DNA from: Falsirhodobacter halotolerans
GTDB lineage: Bacteria > Pseudomonadota > Alphaproteobacteria > Rhodobacterales > Rhodobacteraceae
Assembly: GCF_022899245.1 (NCBI RefSeq)
Contig: NZ_JALJAZ010000002.1
Location: forward strand, 124,001-188,000
Reading direction: 5' to 3'
Length of the DNA: 64,000 nucleotides
Each line of letters starts with the position of its first letter. Positions within the stretch are counted from its first letter, which is position 1. The notes beneath the pieces are model-generated. The model had not been told where the DNA came from. It searched no databases and was given only the letters and a program-made list of their open reading frames with translations. Shown piece by piece: positions 36,460 to 44,016 of the stretch. A program made the position numbers and the translations under genes.

Positions 36460-37290
36460 ATGATGCAAGATGATCCGATGATCGAGCCGCGGCTGACGGG
36501 CTTTGACGACACCCATCTGCCCGGCGCGCTGCACCTGTCCCGACAGGCCGGGTGGCCGCACCGGATCGAGGATTGGGCGCTGACGCTGGCCATTTCGGAG
36601 GGGGTGGTGGCGATTGCGGGGGGGCGGGTCGTCGGCACGGCGATGTGCACGCAGTTCGGCCCGGTCGCGACGATCAGCCTCATCATCGTCGACAGCGCCC
36701 TGCGCGGGCGCGGGGTGGGGCGACGTCTGATGACGGCCGTGCTGGACAAGGCCCGGGGGTGCGAGATGCGCCTGACCGCGACCGCCGACGGCCTGCCGCT
36801 GTATGAAAAGCTGGGATTCGTCGCCGTCGGCACCATCGTCCAGCATCAGGGGATGGCTGTGGCGACCGCGCCGGAGCAGCCGGTGCGCACGGGCGATGCC
36901 GCCGATCTGGACCGTCTGCTGCGCATGGACCGGGCCGCCACCGGGATGGAGCGGGCCACGCTGCTGCGGCGCATCGCGGGGGAAGGCGAGGTGCTGGCAA
37001 CCGACATGGGCGTGGCGGTGCTGCGGCCTTTCGGACGCGGCCATGTCGTGGGGCCTGTGATCGCCGACACGCCCGCCGCCGCCCGCGCGCTGATGGCCGA
37101 GGCGGCGCGGCGCTGTGCGGGCGGTTTCTTGCGGGTCGACCTGCCCGCCCGGCACGATCTGTCGCCCTTTGCCGAAACGCTGGGCCTGGCCCATGCCGGC
37201 GGCGGCACCGCCATGACCACACGCCCGGCCGAACGCCCCGCCTCGGCCACACCCGAAACCTTCGCGCTTGTGTCCCAGGCGTTCGGCTGA
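36460..37290 (+). CDS. Tandem GNAT acetyltransferase (double-domain), paralog 2
   Basis: A 276-residue two-half GNAT protein. The first half has SRQAGWPHRIEDWALTLA, the acetyl-CoA loop SALRGRGVGRRLMTAVLDKA, and RLTATADGLPLYEKLGFVAV. The second half starts around residue 145 (VRTGDAADLDRLLRMDRAA). It is homologous end to end to the product of 31793-32710; this copy has the better-preserved RGRGVG loop. The ATG at 36460 follows GAGG; a GTG at 36454 is also in frame. It lies 17 bp before the class III aminotransferase gene. Confidence 0.8.
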   Translation: MMQDDPMIEPRLTGFDDTHLPGALHLSRQAGWPHRIEDWALTLAISEGVVAIAGGRVVGTAMCTQFGPVATISLIIVDSALRGRGVGRRLMTAVLDKARGCEMRLTATADGLPLYEKLGFVAVGTIVQHQGMAVATAPEQPVRTGDAADLDRLLRMDRAATGMERATLLRRIAGEGEVLATDMGVAVLRPFGRGHVVGPVIADTPAAARALMAEAARRCAGGFLRVDLPARHDLSPFAETLGLAHAGGGTAMTTRPAERPASATPETFALVSQAFG

Positions 37291-37306
37291 CCCATCGGAG
37301 ACCTCC

Positions 37307-38680
37307 ATGCTTGCAAATTCGCTTGTCGAACTCGACCGTCGCCATCTGATCCACCCCGTCTCCTCGTTCCGGGGGCACGAGGCGCGCGGCGTCCGGGTGC
37401 TGACCTCGGCCAAGGGCGCCACCGTCACCGATGCCGAAGGGCGCACCCTGATCGACGGATTCGCGGGCCTTTGGTGCGTGAATGCCGGCTATGGCCAGGA
37501 ATCGGTGATTGAGGCCGCGACCGAACAGATGCGCCGCCTGCCCTATGCCACCGGCTATTTCGATCTGGGGGCCGAGGCGCCGATCCGGCTGGCCGCCGCG
37601 CTGGCCGAACGCAGCCCGGGCGATCTGAACCACGTCTATTTCACCCTGGGCGGGTCGGACGCGGTGGACAGCACGATCCGCTTCATCCGGTATTACTGGC
37701 ATTCGAAGGGGCAACCGGGGCGCGATCAGGTCATCTCGGTCGCGCAGGGGTATCACGGATCGACCACGATGGGCGCGGGGCTGACCGCCCTGCCGGGCTT
37801 TCACGACGGATTCGGCGTGCCCTATGACTGGCAGCACAAGATCTCCTCGCATTACATCTATCGCAATCGGGTGGGCACCGATCCGCAGGCCATCATCGAC
37901 GCCTCCACCGCCGAACTGCGCGCCAAGATCGAAGCCCTTGGCCCGGAGCGGGTCGCGGCCTTCTATGTCGAACCGATCCAGGGATCGGGCGGGGTTCTGG
38001 TGCCGCCCGCCGGATGGATCAAGGCGATGCGCGCGGTCTGCGACGACTTCGGCGTCCTGTTCGTCGCCGATGAGGTCATCACCGGCTTCGGCCGCACCGG
38101 CCCGCTGTTCGCCTGCGAGGATGAGGGCATCGTCCCCGACCTGATGACCGTCGCCAAGGGGCTCACCTCCGGCTATGCCCCGATGGGGGCGGTCCTGATG
38201 CGCGACCACGTCTATGAAACCATCGCCGAAGGGGCGGGGGCCAAGGCGGTCGGGCACGGGTTCACCTATTCCGCGCATCCGGTGTCGGCGGCGGTCGGGC
38301 TGGAGGTTCTGGCCCTGTACGAAGGCGGCCTGCTGGAGAATGGCCGCCGCGCCGGGGCCCGCCTTCTGGCCGGGCTGGAGGGGCTGCGCGATCACCCGCT
38401 GGTGGGCGACGTGCGCGGGCGCGGGATGCTGGCGGCGGTCGAACTGGTCACCGACAAGGCGGCCAAGACCCCGCTGCCCGCGGCGGTGCAGCCCGCGACG
38501 CGCCTGTTCGATCGCGCCTGGGATCAGGGGCTGGTCGTGCGGTCCTTTCCGCAAGGCATCTTCGGCTATGCCCCGCCGCTGTGCTGCACTGAAGACGAGA
38601 TCGACGCGATTGTCGATCGCACGCGCAAGGTGCTGGACCTGACGCTGGAAGACCCCGAGATCCGCGCGGCCTTGCGCTGA
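37307..38680 (+). CDS. Class III PLP-dependent aminotransferase (omega-amino/putrescine-pyruvate type)
   Basis: A 457-residue fold-type I aminotransferase. The PLP Lys is in LMTVAKGLTSGYAPMGAV and the cofactor-binding Asp in FVADEVITGFGRTG. SVAQGYHGSTTMGAG and YFTLGGSDAVDSTIRFIRYY are typical of the SpuC/beta-alanine-pyruvate transaminase branch. It would move a terminal amino group from a diamine or omega-amino acid to pyruvate, giving an aldehyde for the aldehyde dehydrogenases further along. Start 37307 has GGAG upstream. The stop overlaps the next start (TGATG). Confidence 0.9.
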   Translation: MLANSLVELDRRHLIHPVSSFRGHEARGVRVLTSAKGATVTDAEGRTLIDGFAGLWCVNAGYGQESVIEAATEQMRRLPYATGYFDLGAEAPIRLAAALAERSPGDLNHVYFTLGGSDAVDSTIRFIRYYWHSKGQPGRDQVISVAQGYHGSTTMGAGLTALPGFHDGFGVPYDWQHKISSHYIYRNRVGTDPQAIIDASTAELRAKIEALGPERVAAFYVEPIQGSGGVLVPPAGWIKAMRAVCDDFGVLFVADEVITGFGRTGPLFACEDEGIVPDLMTVAKGLTSGYAPMGAVLMRDHVYETIAEGAGAKAVGHGFTYSAHPVSAAVGLEVLALYEGGLLENGRRAGARLLAGLEGLRDHPLVGDVRGRGMLAAVELVTDKAAKTPLPAAVQPATRLFDRAWDQGLVVRSFPQGIFGYAPPLCCTEDEIDAIVDRTRKVLDLTLEDPEIRAALR

Positions 38681-39591
38681 TGGCGTTGCTTCTGACCTCC
38701 ACGCCCGAACGGCAGGTGGTCTGGCGCGCGGCCTTCGCGGCGGCGGGGGAGCCATTCTTCGCCTCCGAGGCCGAGGTGACCGACCCCGGTGCCGTCACGC
38801 AGATCGCCTGCTGGACGCCGCCCGCCGATCTGTCCCGCTATCCCAACCTCGACTGCGTGATCTGCGTCGGGGCGGGGACCGACCATCTGTCGGACCTGCC
38901 GGAGGGGGTGACCCTGGTCCGCACCCTGTCGCCGGGGTTGGATGCGATGGTGCGGGACTGGGTGACGATGGCCGCGCTATGCCTGCATCGCGACCTGCCC
39001 GCCTATGTCGATCAGGCGCGGCGGGGCGCGTGGCAGGCCCGGCCCGTCCGTACGGCGCGGTCCCGCCGTGTCGGGATCATGGGGATGGGCCGCATCGGCG
39101 CGTTGGCGGCCGAAAGCCTGCGGTCGCTGGGGTTCGAGGTCGAGGGTTACAGCCGCTCGGGCCGGGGGCCGGGGGGCATCAAGGTGCATGGCGCGGACGG
39201 GATCGGCGCGTTTCTGGCCCGCAGCGACCTGCTGGTCTGCCTCATGCCGCTGACCGACCAAACCCGAGGGGCCCTGAACGACGCCCTTTTTGCCGCGTTG
39301 CCCCCCGGCGCGATGCTGGTCCATGCCGGGCGGGGCGCGCAACTGGACATGGATGCCATGCGCCGCGCGCTGGATGCGGGGCACCTGTCCACCGCCATGC
39401 TGGACGTGACGAACCCCGAACCGCTGCCGCCGGATCACTGGGCCTGGACCGATCCGCGGGTGATCGTGACGCCGCATGTCGCCGCCCAGACCGATGCGGC
39501 GGACGGGGCGGCCTTCGCCTTGCAAGTCGTGGCGGCGGCCCGCGCGGGGATGCCCCTGCCGGGGGTGGTGGATCGCGGGCTGGGATACTGA
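38680..39591 (+). CDS. D-2-hydroxyacid dehydrogenase, GhrA-like (second)
   Basis: A 303-residue NAD(P)-dependent dehydrogenase with Rossmann motif VGIMGMGRIGALAAESLRSLG and catalytic-region segments MLVHAGRGAQLD (Arg), LDVTNPEPLPPDH (Glu) and VIVTPHVAA (His). It probably reduces a keto acid or glyoxylate-like product. It is translationally coupled to the aminotransferase (TGATG). It is only distantly similar to the homolog at 10591-11526, so a recent duplication is unlikely. Confidence 0.87.
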   Translation: MALLLTSTPERQVVWRAAFAAAGEPFFASEAEVTDPGAVTQIACWTPPADLSRYPNLDCVICVGAGTDHLSDLPEGVTLVRTLSPGLDAMVRDWVTMAALCLHRDLPAYVDQARRGAWQARPVRTARSRRVGIMGMGRIGALAAESLRSLGFEVEGYSRSGRGPGGIKVHGADGIGAFLARSDLLVCLMPLTDQTRGALNDALFAALPPGAMLVHAGRGAQLDMDAMRRALDAGHLSTAMLDVTNPEPLPPDHWAWTDPRVIVTPHVAAQTDAADGAAFALQVVAAARAGMPLPGVVDRGLGY

Positions 39592-39634
39592 ACCCCGGCG
39601 GGGCGGTTCTGCCGTCGACCGCATAAGAACGGAA

Positions 39635-39640
39635 TATAAT
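39635..39640 (+). promoter_or_regulatory. Candidate -10 element of the HAD/dipeptide-importer operon
   Basis: A consensus TATAAT stands out in the otherwise GC-rich 161-bp gap before the HAD gene. No clear -35 is present 16-18 bp upstream, so an activator may be needed. The predicted leader would be about 105 nt. Confidence 0.4.
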
Positions 39641-39752
39641 GCTGCCCTCCCGCCACCTTTTGGTGACTTCGCGCGCCCGCGCCAGAGGAGGCTGAACCTT
39701 ACGGACCGCCCCGCACGAAGGGCGGCCACCCTCACCGACAGACGAGGTTTTC

Positions 39753-40481
39753 ATGGACGCGCAGAACACAGATCGGTCGCTGGCCGATTTCGATTATGTC
39801 AGCTTCGACGTCGTCGGCACGCTGATCGACTTTGAAGGTGCGATCACCTCCGCGCTTGGGGCCATCGCCGCGCGGTCGGGCGTCCGCTTCGATGCCGAAC
39901 GGGCGCTGGACATCTATCGCGCCGCCCGGGCCGAAGAGGGGGCGGGGTTGTTCCCGGACGATCTGGCCCGCTGCTATGGCCGCATCGCCGCCGCGACGGG
40001 GCTGCCCGACACGCCCTCCGACCGGCAGGCGCTGGTCGATGCCGCCGCCGAGGCCGTGCCCTTTCCCGACAGCGTCGCGGCCCTGGCCCGGCTGAAGCGG
40101 AACGCCCGGCTGATCGCGCTGACGAACGCCCGGCGGTGGGCCTTCGACAAATACGCCGAAAAGCTGGGCCAACCGTTCTGGGCCAGCCTGACGACCGACG
40201 ACACCGGCACCGAAAAGCCCGACCCTGCGTTTTTCGAACGCGCGTTCCAGCTTCTGCGCGCGGAAGGCGCGGACCGGCAGAATCTGCTGCACGCGGCGCA
40301 AAGCCAGTATCACGACATCGGCGTGGCGCGCGATCTGGGGCTGACCAGCGCGTGGATCCAGCGCCGCCACGGTCAGGACGGATATGGCGGCAGCATCGCG
40401 CCGCAGGCCTTCACCGAACCGGACCATCACTTCCTGTCACTGCGCGACCTGGCGGACGCCGTCGAGGCCGCCGCCGCTTGA
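39753..40481 (+). CDS. HAD-superfamily hydrolase (second)
   Basis: A 242-residue HAD protein. The nucleophile motif is YVSFDVVGTLIDF, motif II is in LIALTNARR, motif III is the Lys of DTGTEKPDPAFF, and LLHAAQSQYHDIGVARDLG is the motif IV region. Like the one at 34001-34666 it belongs to the haloacid-dehalogenase-like branch, but it has a cap of different sequence. It is the first gene of the importer operon; a strong hairpin separates it from the binding-protein gene. The substrate is unknown, possibly a phosphorylated or haloacid metabolite. Confidence 0.83.
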   Translation: MDAQNTDRSLADFDYVSFDVVGTLIDFEGAITSALGAIAARSGVRFDAERALDIYRAARAEEGAGLFPDDLARCYGRIAAATGLPDTPSDRQALVDAAAEAVPFPDSVAALARLKRNARLIALTNARRWAFDKYAEKLGQPFWASLTTDDTGTEKPDPAFFERAFQLLRAEGADRQNLLHAAQSQYHDIGVARDLGLTSAWIQRRHGQDGYGGSIAPQAFTEPDHHFLSLRDLADAVEAAAA

Positions 40482-40491
40482 GATCAACAGC

Positions 40492-40516
40492 CCCGGAAGG
40501 CATCGAATCTTCCGGG
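40492..40516 (+). terminator. Intercistronic hairpin before the binding-protein gene
   Basis: CCCGGAAG and CTTCCGGG form a perfect 8-bp stem with a 9-base loop. It starts 11 bp after the HAD stop and ends 23 bp before the next ATG. There is no U-run, so it is probably a processing, stabilising or attenuating structure. Confidence 0.55.
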
Positions 40517-40538
40517 CATATCACGGGGAAGCACGAAC

Positions 40539-42149
40539 ATGACGCACAAGACGACGAACTGGACCCGCCGCGACGATGCGATGGTCGAGGATGCGATCCG
40601 CCGGGGCGCCTCGCGCCGCGACCTTATCAAGATGCTGATGGCATCGGGCGTGGCCATGGGGGCGGGCAGCTCGCTTCTTCTGGGCGCCTCGCGCGCCGTG
40701 GCGCAGACGCCTGTTCAGGGCGGGCACCTGCGGGGGGCGGGATGGTCGTCCTCCACCGCCGACACGCTGGATCCGGCCAAGGCGTCGCTGTCGACGGATT
40801 ACGTCCGCTGCTGTGCCTTCTACAACCGCCTGACCTTCCTGGAGGACGGGGGCGAGCTGAAGATGGAGTTGGCCGAGAGCGTCGAGAGCGATGACGCCAA
40901 GACGTGGCAGGTCAAGCTGCGCCCGGGCGTGACGTTCCATGACGGCAAACCGCTGACCACGGCGGACGTGATCTATTCCATGCGGCGCCACCTCGACCCC
41001 GCGGTGGGTTCGAAAGCGGCGGCCATCGCGGCGCAGATGGTCGACTTCAAGGCCAGCGACGATCTGACCATGCAGATCGAACTGGCCGCCGCCAATGCCG
41101 ACCTTCCGGTGATCCTGTCGCTGCACCATTTCATGATCGTGGCCGACGGCACGACCGATTTCAGCACCGCCAACGGCACCGGCGCCTTCATCTGCGACGA
41201 ATTCCAGCCCGGCATCCGGTCGATCGGGGTGCGCAACCCGAACTACTTCAAAGAGCAGATGCCCTATCTCGACAGTTTCGAGTATTTCGCGATCTCGGAC
41301 AACAACGCCCGGGTCAACGCGGTGCTGTCGGGCGACGTTCATCTGGCGGCATCGGTCAACCCCCGCTCGATGCGCACGATCGAAGGCCAGAGCCAGGTCA
41401 CGTCCTCGGTGACGACGGCGGGCAACTACACCAACGTCAACATCCGTCTGGACCTGTCGCCCGGCGACAAGGCGGGCATGGTCGAAGGGATGAAGTATCT
41501 GATGAACCGCGAGGTCATCGTGAATTCGGTCCTGCGCGGTCTGGGTCAGATTGCCAACGATCAGCCCATCTCGCCCATGGACCGGTATCACAACCCCAAT
41601 CTCGCACCCCGCGCCTACGATCCCGAGCGCGCCCGCGCCGCCTTTGAAAAGGCGGGCGTCCTGGGGCAGGAGATCGAGATCATCACCTCGGACGCGCCCA
41701 ATTCCGGCATCGACTATGCGATGGTGGTGCAGCAGGCAGGACGTGAGGCGGGGATGAACTTCCGCGTCCAGCGCGTGCCGGCGGACGGCTACTGGTCGAA
41801 TTACTGGCTGCAATCGCCGATCCATCTGGGCAACATCAACCCGCGCCCGACCCCGGACATCCTGTTCTCGCTGCTCTATGCCTCGGACGCGCCGTGGAAC
41901 GAGAGCCAATACAAGTCCGAGAAGTTCGACGCCATGCTGCTTGAAGCGCGCGGCCTGCTGGACGACAACCTGCGCCGCGACATCTACTGGGAAATGCAGG
42001 AGATGGTCGCGAACGAGGCGGGCACCGTCATCCCGGCCTATATCTCGAACGTCGATGTGCTGTCATCGAAGCTGAAGGGGATGCGCCCGAACCCGCTTGG
42101 GGGCCAGTTCGGCTATGCCTTCGCCGAATACGTCTGGCTGGAAGACTGA
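40539..42149 (+). CDS. ABC transporter substrate-binding protein, dipeptide/oligopeptide family (SBP_bac_5), Tat signal
   Basis: A 536-residue periplasmic binding protein. The twin-arginine signal SRRDLIKMLMASG (from residue 25) is followed by ASRAVAQ, where cleavage is likely. The family 5 domain includes WQVKLRPGVTFHDGKPLTTADVIYS, split by convention into KLRPGVTFHDGKPL and TADVIYSMRRHLDP. Tat export suggests folding before export or a bound cofactor. It feeds the adjoining DppB/DppC-like permeases. The ligand could be a peptide, an opine or another amine conjugate; the enzymes around it favour an amino compound. Confidence 0.9.
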   Translation: MTHKTTNWTRRDDAMVEDAIRRGASRRDLIKMLMASGVAMGAGSSLLLGASRAVAQTPVQGGHLRGAGWSSSTADTLDPAKASLSTDYVRCCAFYNRLTFLEDGGELKMELAESVESDDAKTWQVKLRPGVTFHDGKPLTTADVIYSMRRHLDPAVGSKAAAIAAQMVDFKASDDLTMQIELAAANADLPVILSLHHFMIVADGTTDFSTANGTGAFICDEFQPGIRSIGVRNPNYFKEQMPYLDSFEYFAISDNNARVNAVLSGDVHLAASVNPRSMRTIEGQSQVTSSVTTAGNYTNVNIRLDLSPGDKAGMVEGMKYLMNREVIVNSVLRGLGQIANDQPISPMDRYHNPNLAPRAYDPERARAAFEKAGVLGQEIEIITSDAPNSGIDYAMVVQQAGREAGMNFRVQRVPADGYWSNYWLQSPIHLGNINPRPTPDILFSLLYASDAPWNESQYKSEKFDAMLLEARGLLDDNLRRDIYWEMQEMVANEAGTVIPAYISNVDVLSSKLKGMRPNPLGGQFGYAFAEYVWLED

Positions 42150-42158
42150 GCCCATCCG

Positions 42159-42183
42159 CCCGCGCGCCGATGCGGTGCGCGGG
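42159..42183 (+). terminator. Intercistronic stem-loop between binding-protein and permease genes
   Basis: CCCGCGCGCC and GGTGCGCGGG pair over 10 bp in RNA (one G-U pair) around GATGC. It starts 10 bp after the binding-protein stop and ends 22 bp before the permease start. Its position mirrors the stem-loop at 9331-9354. Confidence 0.65.
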
Positions 42184-42205
42184 CCACTTCCAAAACGGGG
42201 GCGGC

Positions 42206-43165
42206 ATGCTGCTATCATCCACCACCTGGATCCTGATCGTCCAAAGACTGGCCATCGCGATCCTGACCCTGTTCATCGTGTCCTTCGCGGTGTTCTTCGC
42301 AACCCAGCTTCTGCCCGGCGACGTGGCGCAGATCCTGCTGGGCCAGGCGGCCACGCCCGAGGCGGTCGCGGGCCTGCGCACGGCCATGGGCCTCGATGAA
42401 CCGGCGATCTCGCGCTATCTGGGCTGGCTCGCTGGGCTTGCGACCGGCGATCTGGGCATGTCCTATGTCAACAACCTGCCGGTGGCGGACCTTCTGGCGG
42501 GCCGGCTGGCGAATTCCTTGCGTCTTGCGGGGATCGTCGCGGTGGTCTGCACGCCGATCGCGCTGACCTTGGGCATTCTGGCCGCGATGTATCGGGGATC
42601 GCTTCTGGACCGGATCGTGTCGATCTTCACCATCTCGGTCATCTCGGTGCCCGAATTCATGGTGGCGACGCTGGCCGTGCTGGTCTTCGCCGTCTGGCTC
42701 GGATGGCTGCCCGCGCTCAGCTATGGGGTGAACATGGACAGTTGGGGCGCCATGCTGCGCGCCTATGCGATGCCGGTCATCTCGCTCAGCTTCGTGGTCG
42801 CGGCGCAGATGATCCGCATGAGCCGCGCGGCCCTGATCGAGACGATCAACACCCCCTATGTGGAAATGGCGCTGCTGAAGGGGGCGTCGCGGCCCCGGAT
42901 GGTGCTGCGCCACGCCCTGCCGAACGCGCTTGGCCCCATCGCCAACGCCATGGCGCTGTCGCTGTCCTATCTGGTCGGGGGCGTCATCATCGTGGAGACG
43001 ATCTTCAACTATCCCGGCGTGGCCAAGCTGATGGTGGATGCGGTGGCGACGCGCGATCTGCCGCTGATCCAGACCTGCGCCATCATCTTCTGCGTCAGCT
43101 ATCTGTCCCTGATCACGCTGGCCGACGTGATCGCCATCCTGTCCAATCCGAGGTTGCGCCGTTGA
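42206..43165 (+). CDS. ABC transporter permease, DppB type
   Basis: A 319-residue permease with about six transmembrane helices. The N-terminal part reads RLAIAILTLFIVSFAVFFATQLLPGDVAQ, shown here in two pieces LFIVSFAVFFATQLLPGD and AQILLGQAA. The EAA-like loop is MALLKGASRPRMVLRHALPNALG. The ATG at 42206 with GGGGGCGG upstream is preferred over an ATG at 42170, which would place the intercistronic hairpin inside the coding sequence. It forms the channel together with the DppC-like protein. Confidence 0.9.
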   Translation: MLLSSTTWILIVQRLAIAILTLFIVSFAVFFATQLLPGDVAQILLGQAATPEAVAGLRTAMGLDEPAISRYLGWLAGLATGDLGMSYVNNLPVADLLAGRLANSLRLAGIVAVVCTPIALTLGILAAMYRGSLLDRIVSIFTISVISVPEFMVATLAVLVFAVWLGWLPALSYGVNMDSWGAMLRAYAMPVISLSFVVAAQMIRMSRAALIETINTPYVEMALLKGASRPRMVLRHALPNALGPIANAMALSLSYLVGGVIIVETIFNYPGVAKLMVDAVATRDLPLIQTCAIIFCVSYLSLITLADVIAILSNPRLRR

Positions 43166-44016
43166 TGACCCGATCGCTCAAGTTCATCCCCACCCCGGCC
43201 CGTCTTGGTTACTCGTTCAACTGGGTCGGCCGCCTTGGTCTGGCCATCATGCTGTTCTGGGCGGTCATGGCCGTCATCGGCCCGTGGGTCGCGCCCTATC
43301 CGCCGGGCGAGGTGGTGGATTGGGACTATTTCGGCCCTGTCAGCGATACCTATTGGCTGGGCACCGATTATCTGGGGCGGGACGTGCTGTCGCGCGTGCT
43401 GATGGGCGCACGTTATACCGTCGGGATCGCGCTGGCCGGGGTGGTTCTGGCCTGCACCGGGGGCGTTCTTCTTGGCATGATCGCGGGCGTGGTCGGCGGT
43501 TGGTTCGACACCATCCTGTCGCGGCTTCTGGATGCGTTCAACGGCATTCCCTCGCTGCTGTTCGGGCTGGTCGTCGTGGCCGCGGTCGGCTCCAGCATCC
43601 CGGTGCTGATCCTGACGCTGGCCGTGATCTATCTGCCGGGGTCCTACCGGTTTGCCCGCGCGCTGGCCGTCAACGTCAACACGATGGATTTCGTCACCGT
43701 CGCCCGCGCGCGGGGGGAGGGGTTCTTCTATCTGATCCTGCGCGAGATCCTGCCCAACATCCTCGGCTCGGCCTTGGCCGATCTGGGCCTGCGCTTCGTC
43801 TTCATCGTGTTGGTCCTGTCGGGCCTGTCCTTTCTGGGGATCGGGGTGCAGCCCCCCAATGCCGACTGGGGCGGCCTCGTGCGCGAGAACATCGAGGGGC
43901 TCAGCCTTGGCGCGCCGGCGGTCATCTTCCCCTCGGTCGCGATCGCCACGCTGACGATCTCGGTGAACCTGTTCATCGACAACCTGCCCACCCGCATCAG
44001 AGATCGGAGCGAATGA
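43165..44016 (+). CDS. ABC transporter permease, DppC type
   Basis: A 283-residue permease. It has the DppC hallmark YWLGTDYLGRDVLSRVLMGAR near residue 70, the coupling loop VTVARARGEGFFYLILREILPN, and SGLSFLGIGVQPPNADWG close to the C-terminus. The ATG overlaps the DppB-like stop (TGATG); longer upstream reading is out of phase with the known family start. It is the second channel half of this importer. Confidence 0.92.
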   Translation: MTRSLKFIPTPARLGYSFNWVGRLGLAIMLFWAVMAVIGPWVAPYPPGEVVDWDYFGPVSDTYWLGTDYLGRDVLSRVLMGARYTVGIALAGVVLACTGGVLLGMIAGVVGGWFDTILSRLLDAFNGIPSLLFGLVVVAAVGSSIPVLILTLAVIYLPGSYRFARALAVNVNTMDFVTVARARGEGFFYLILREILPNILGSALADLGLRFVFIVLVLSGLSFLGIGVQPPNADWGGLVRENIEGLSLGAPAVIFPSVAIATLTISVNLFIDNLPTRIRDRSE

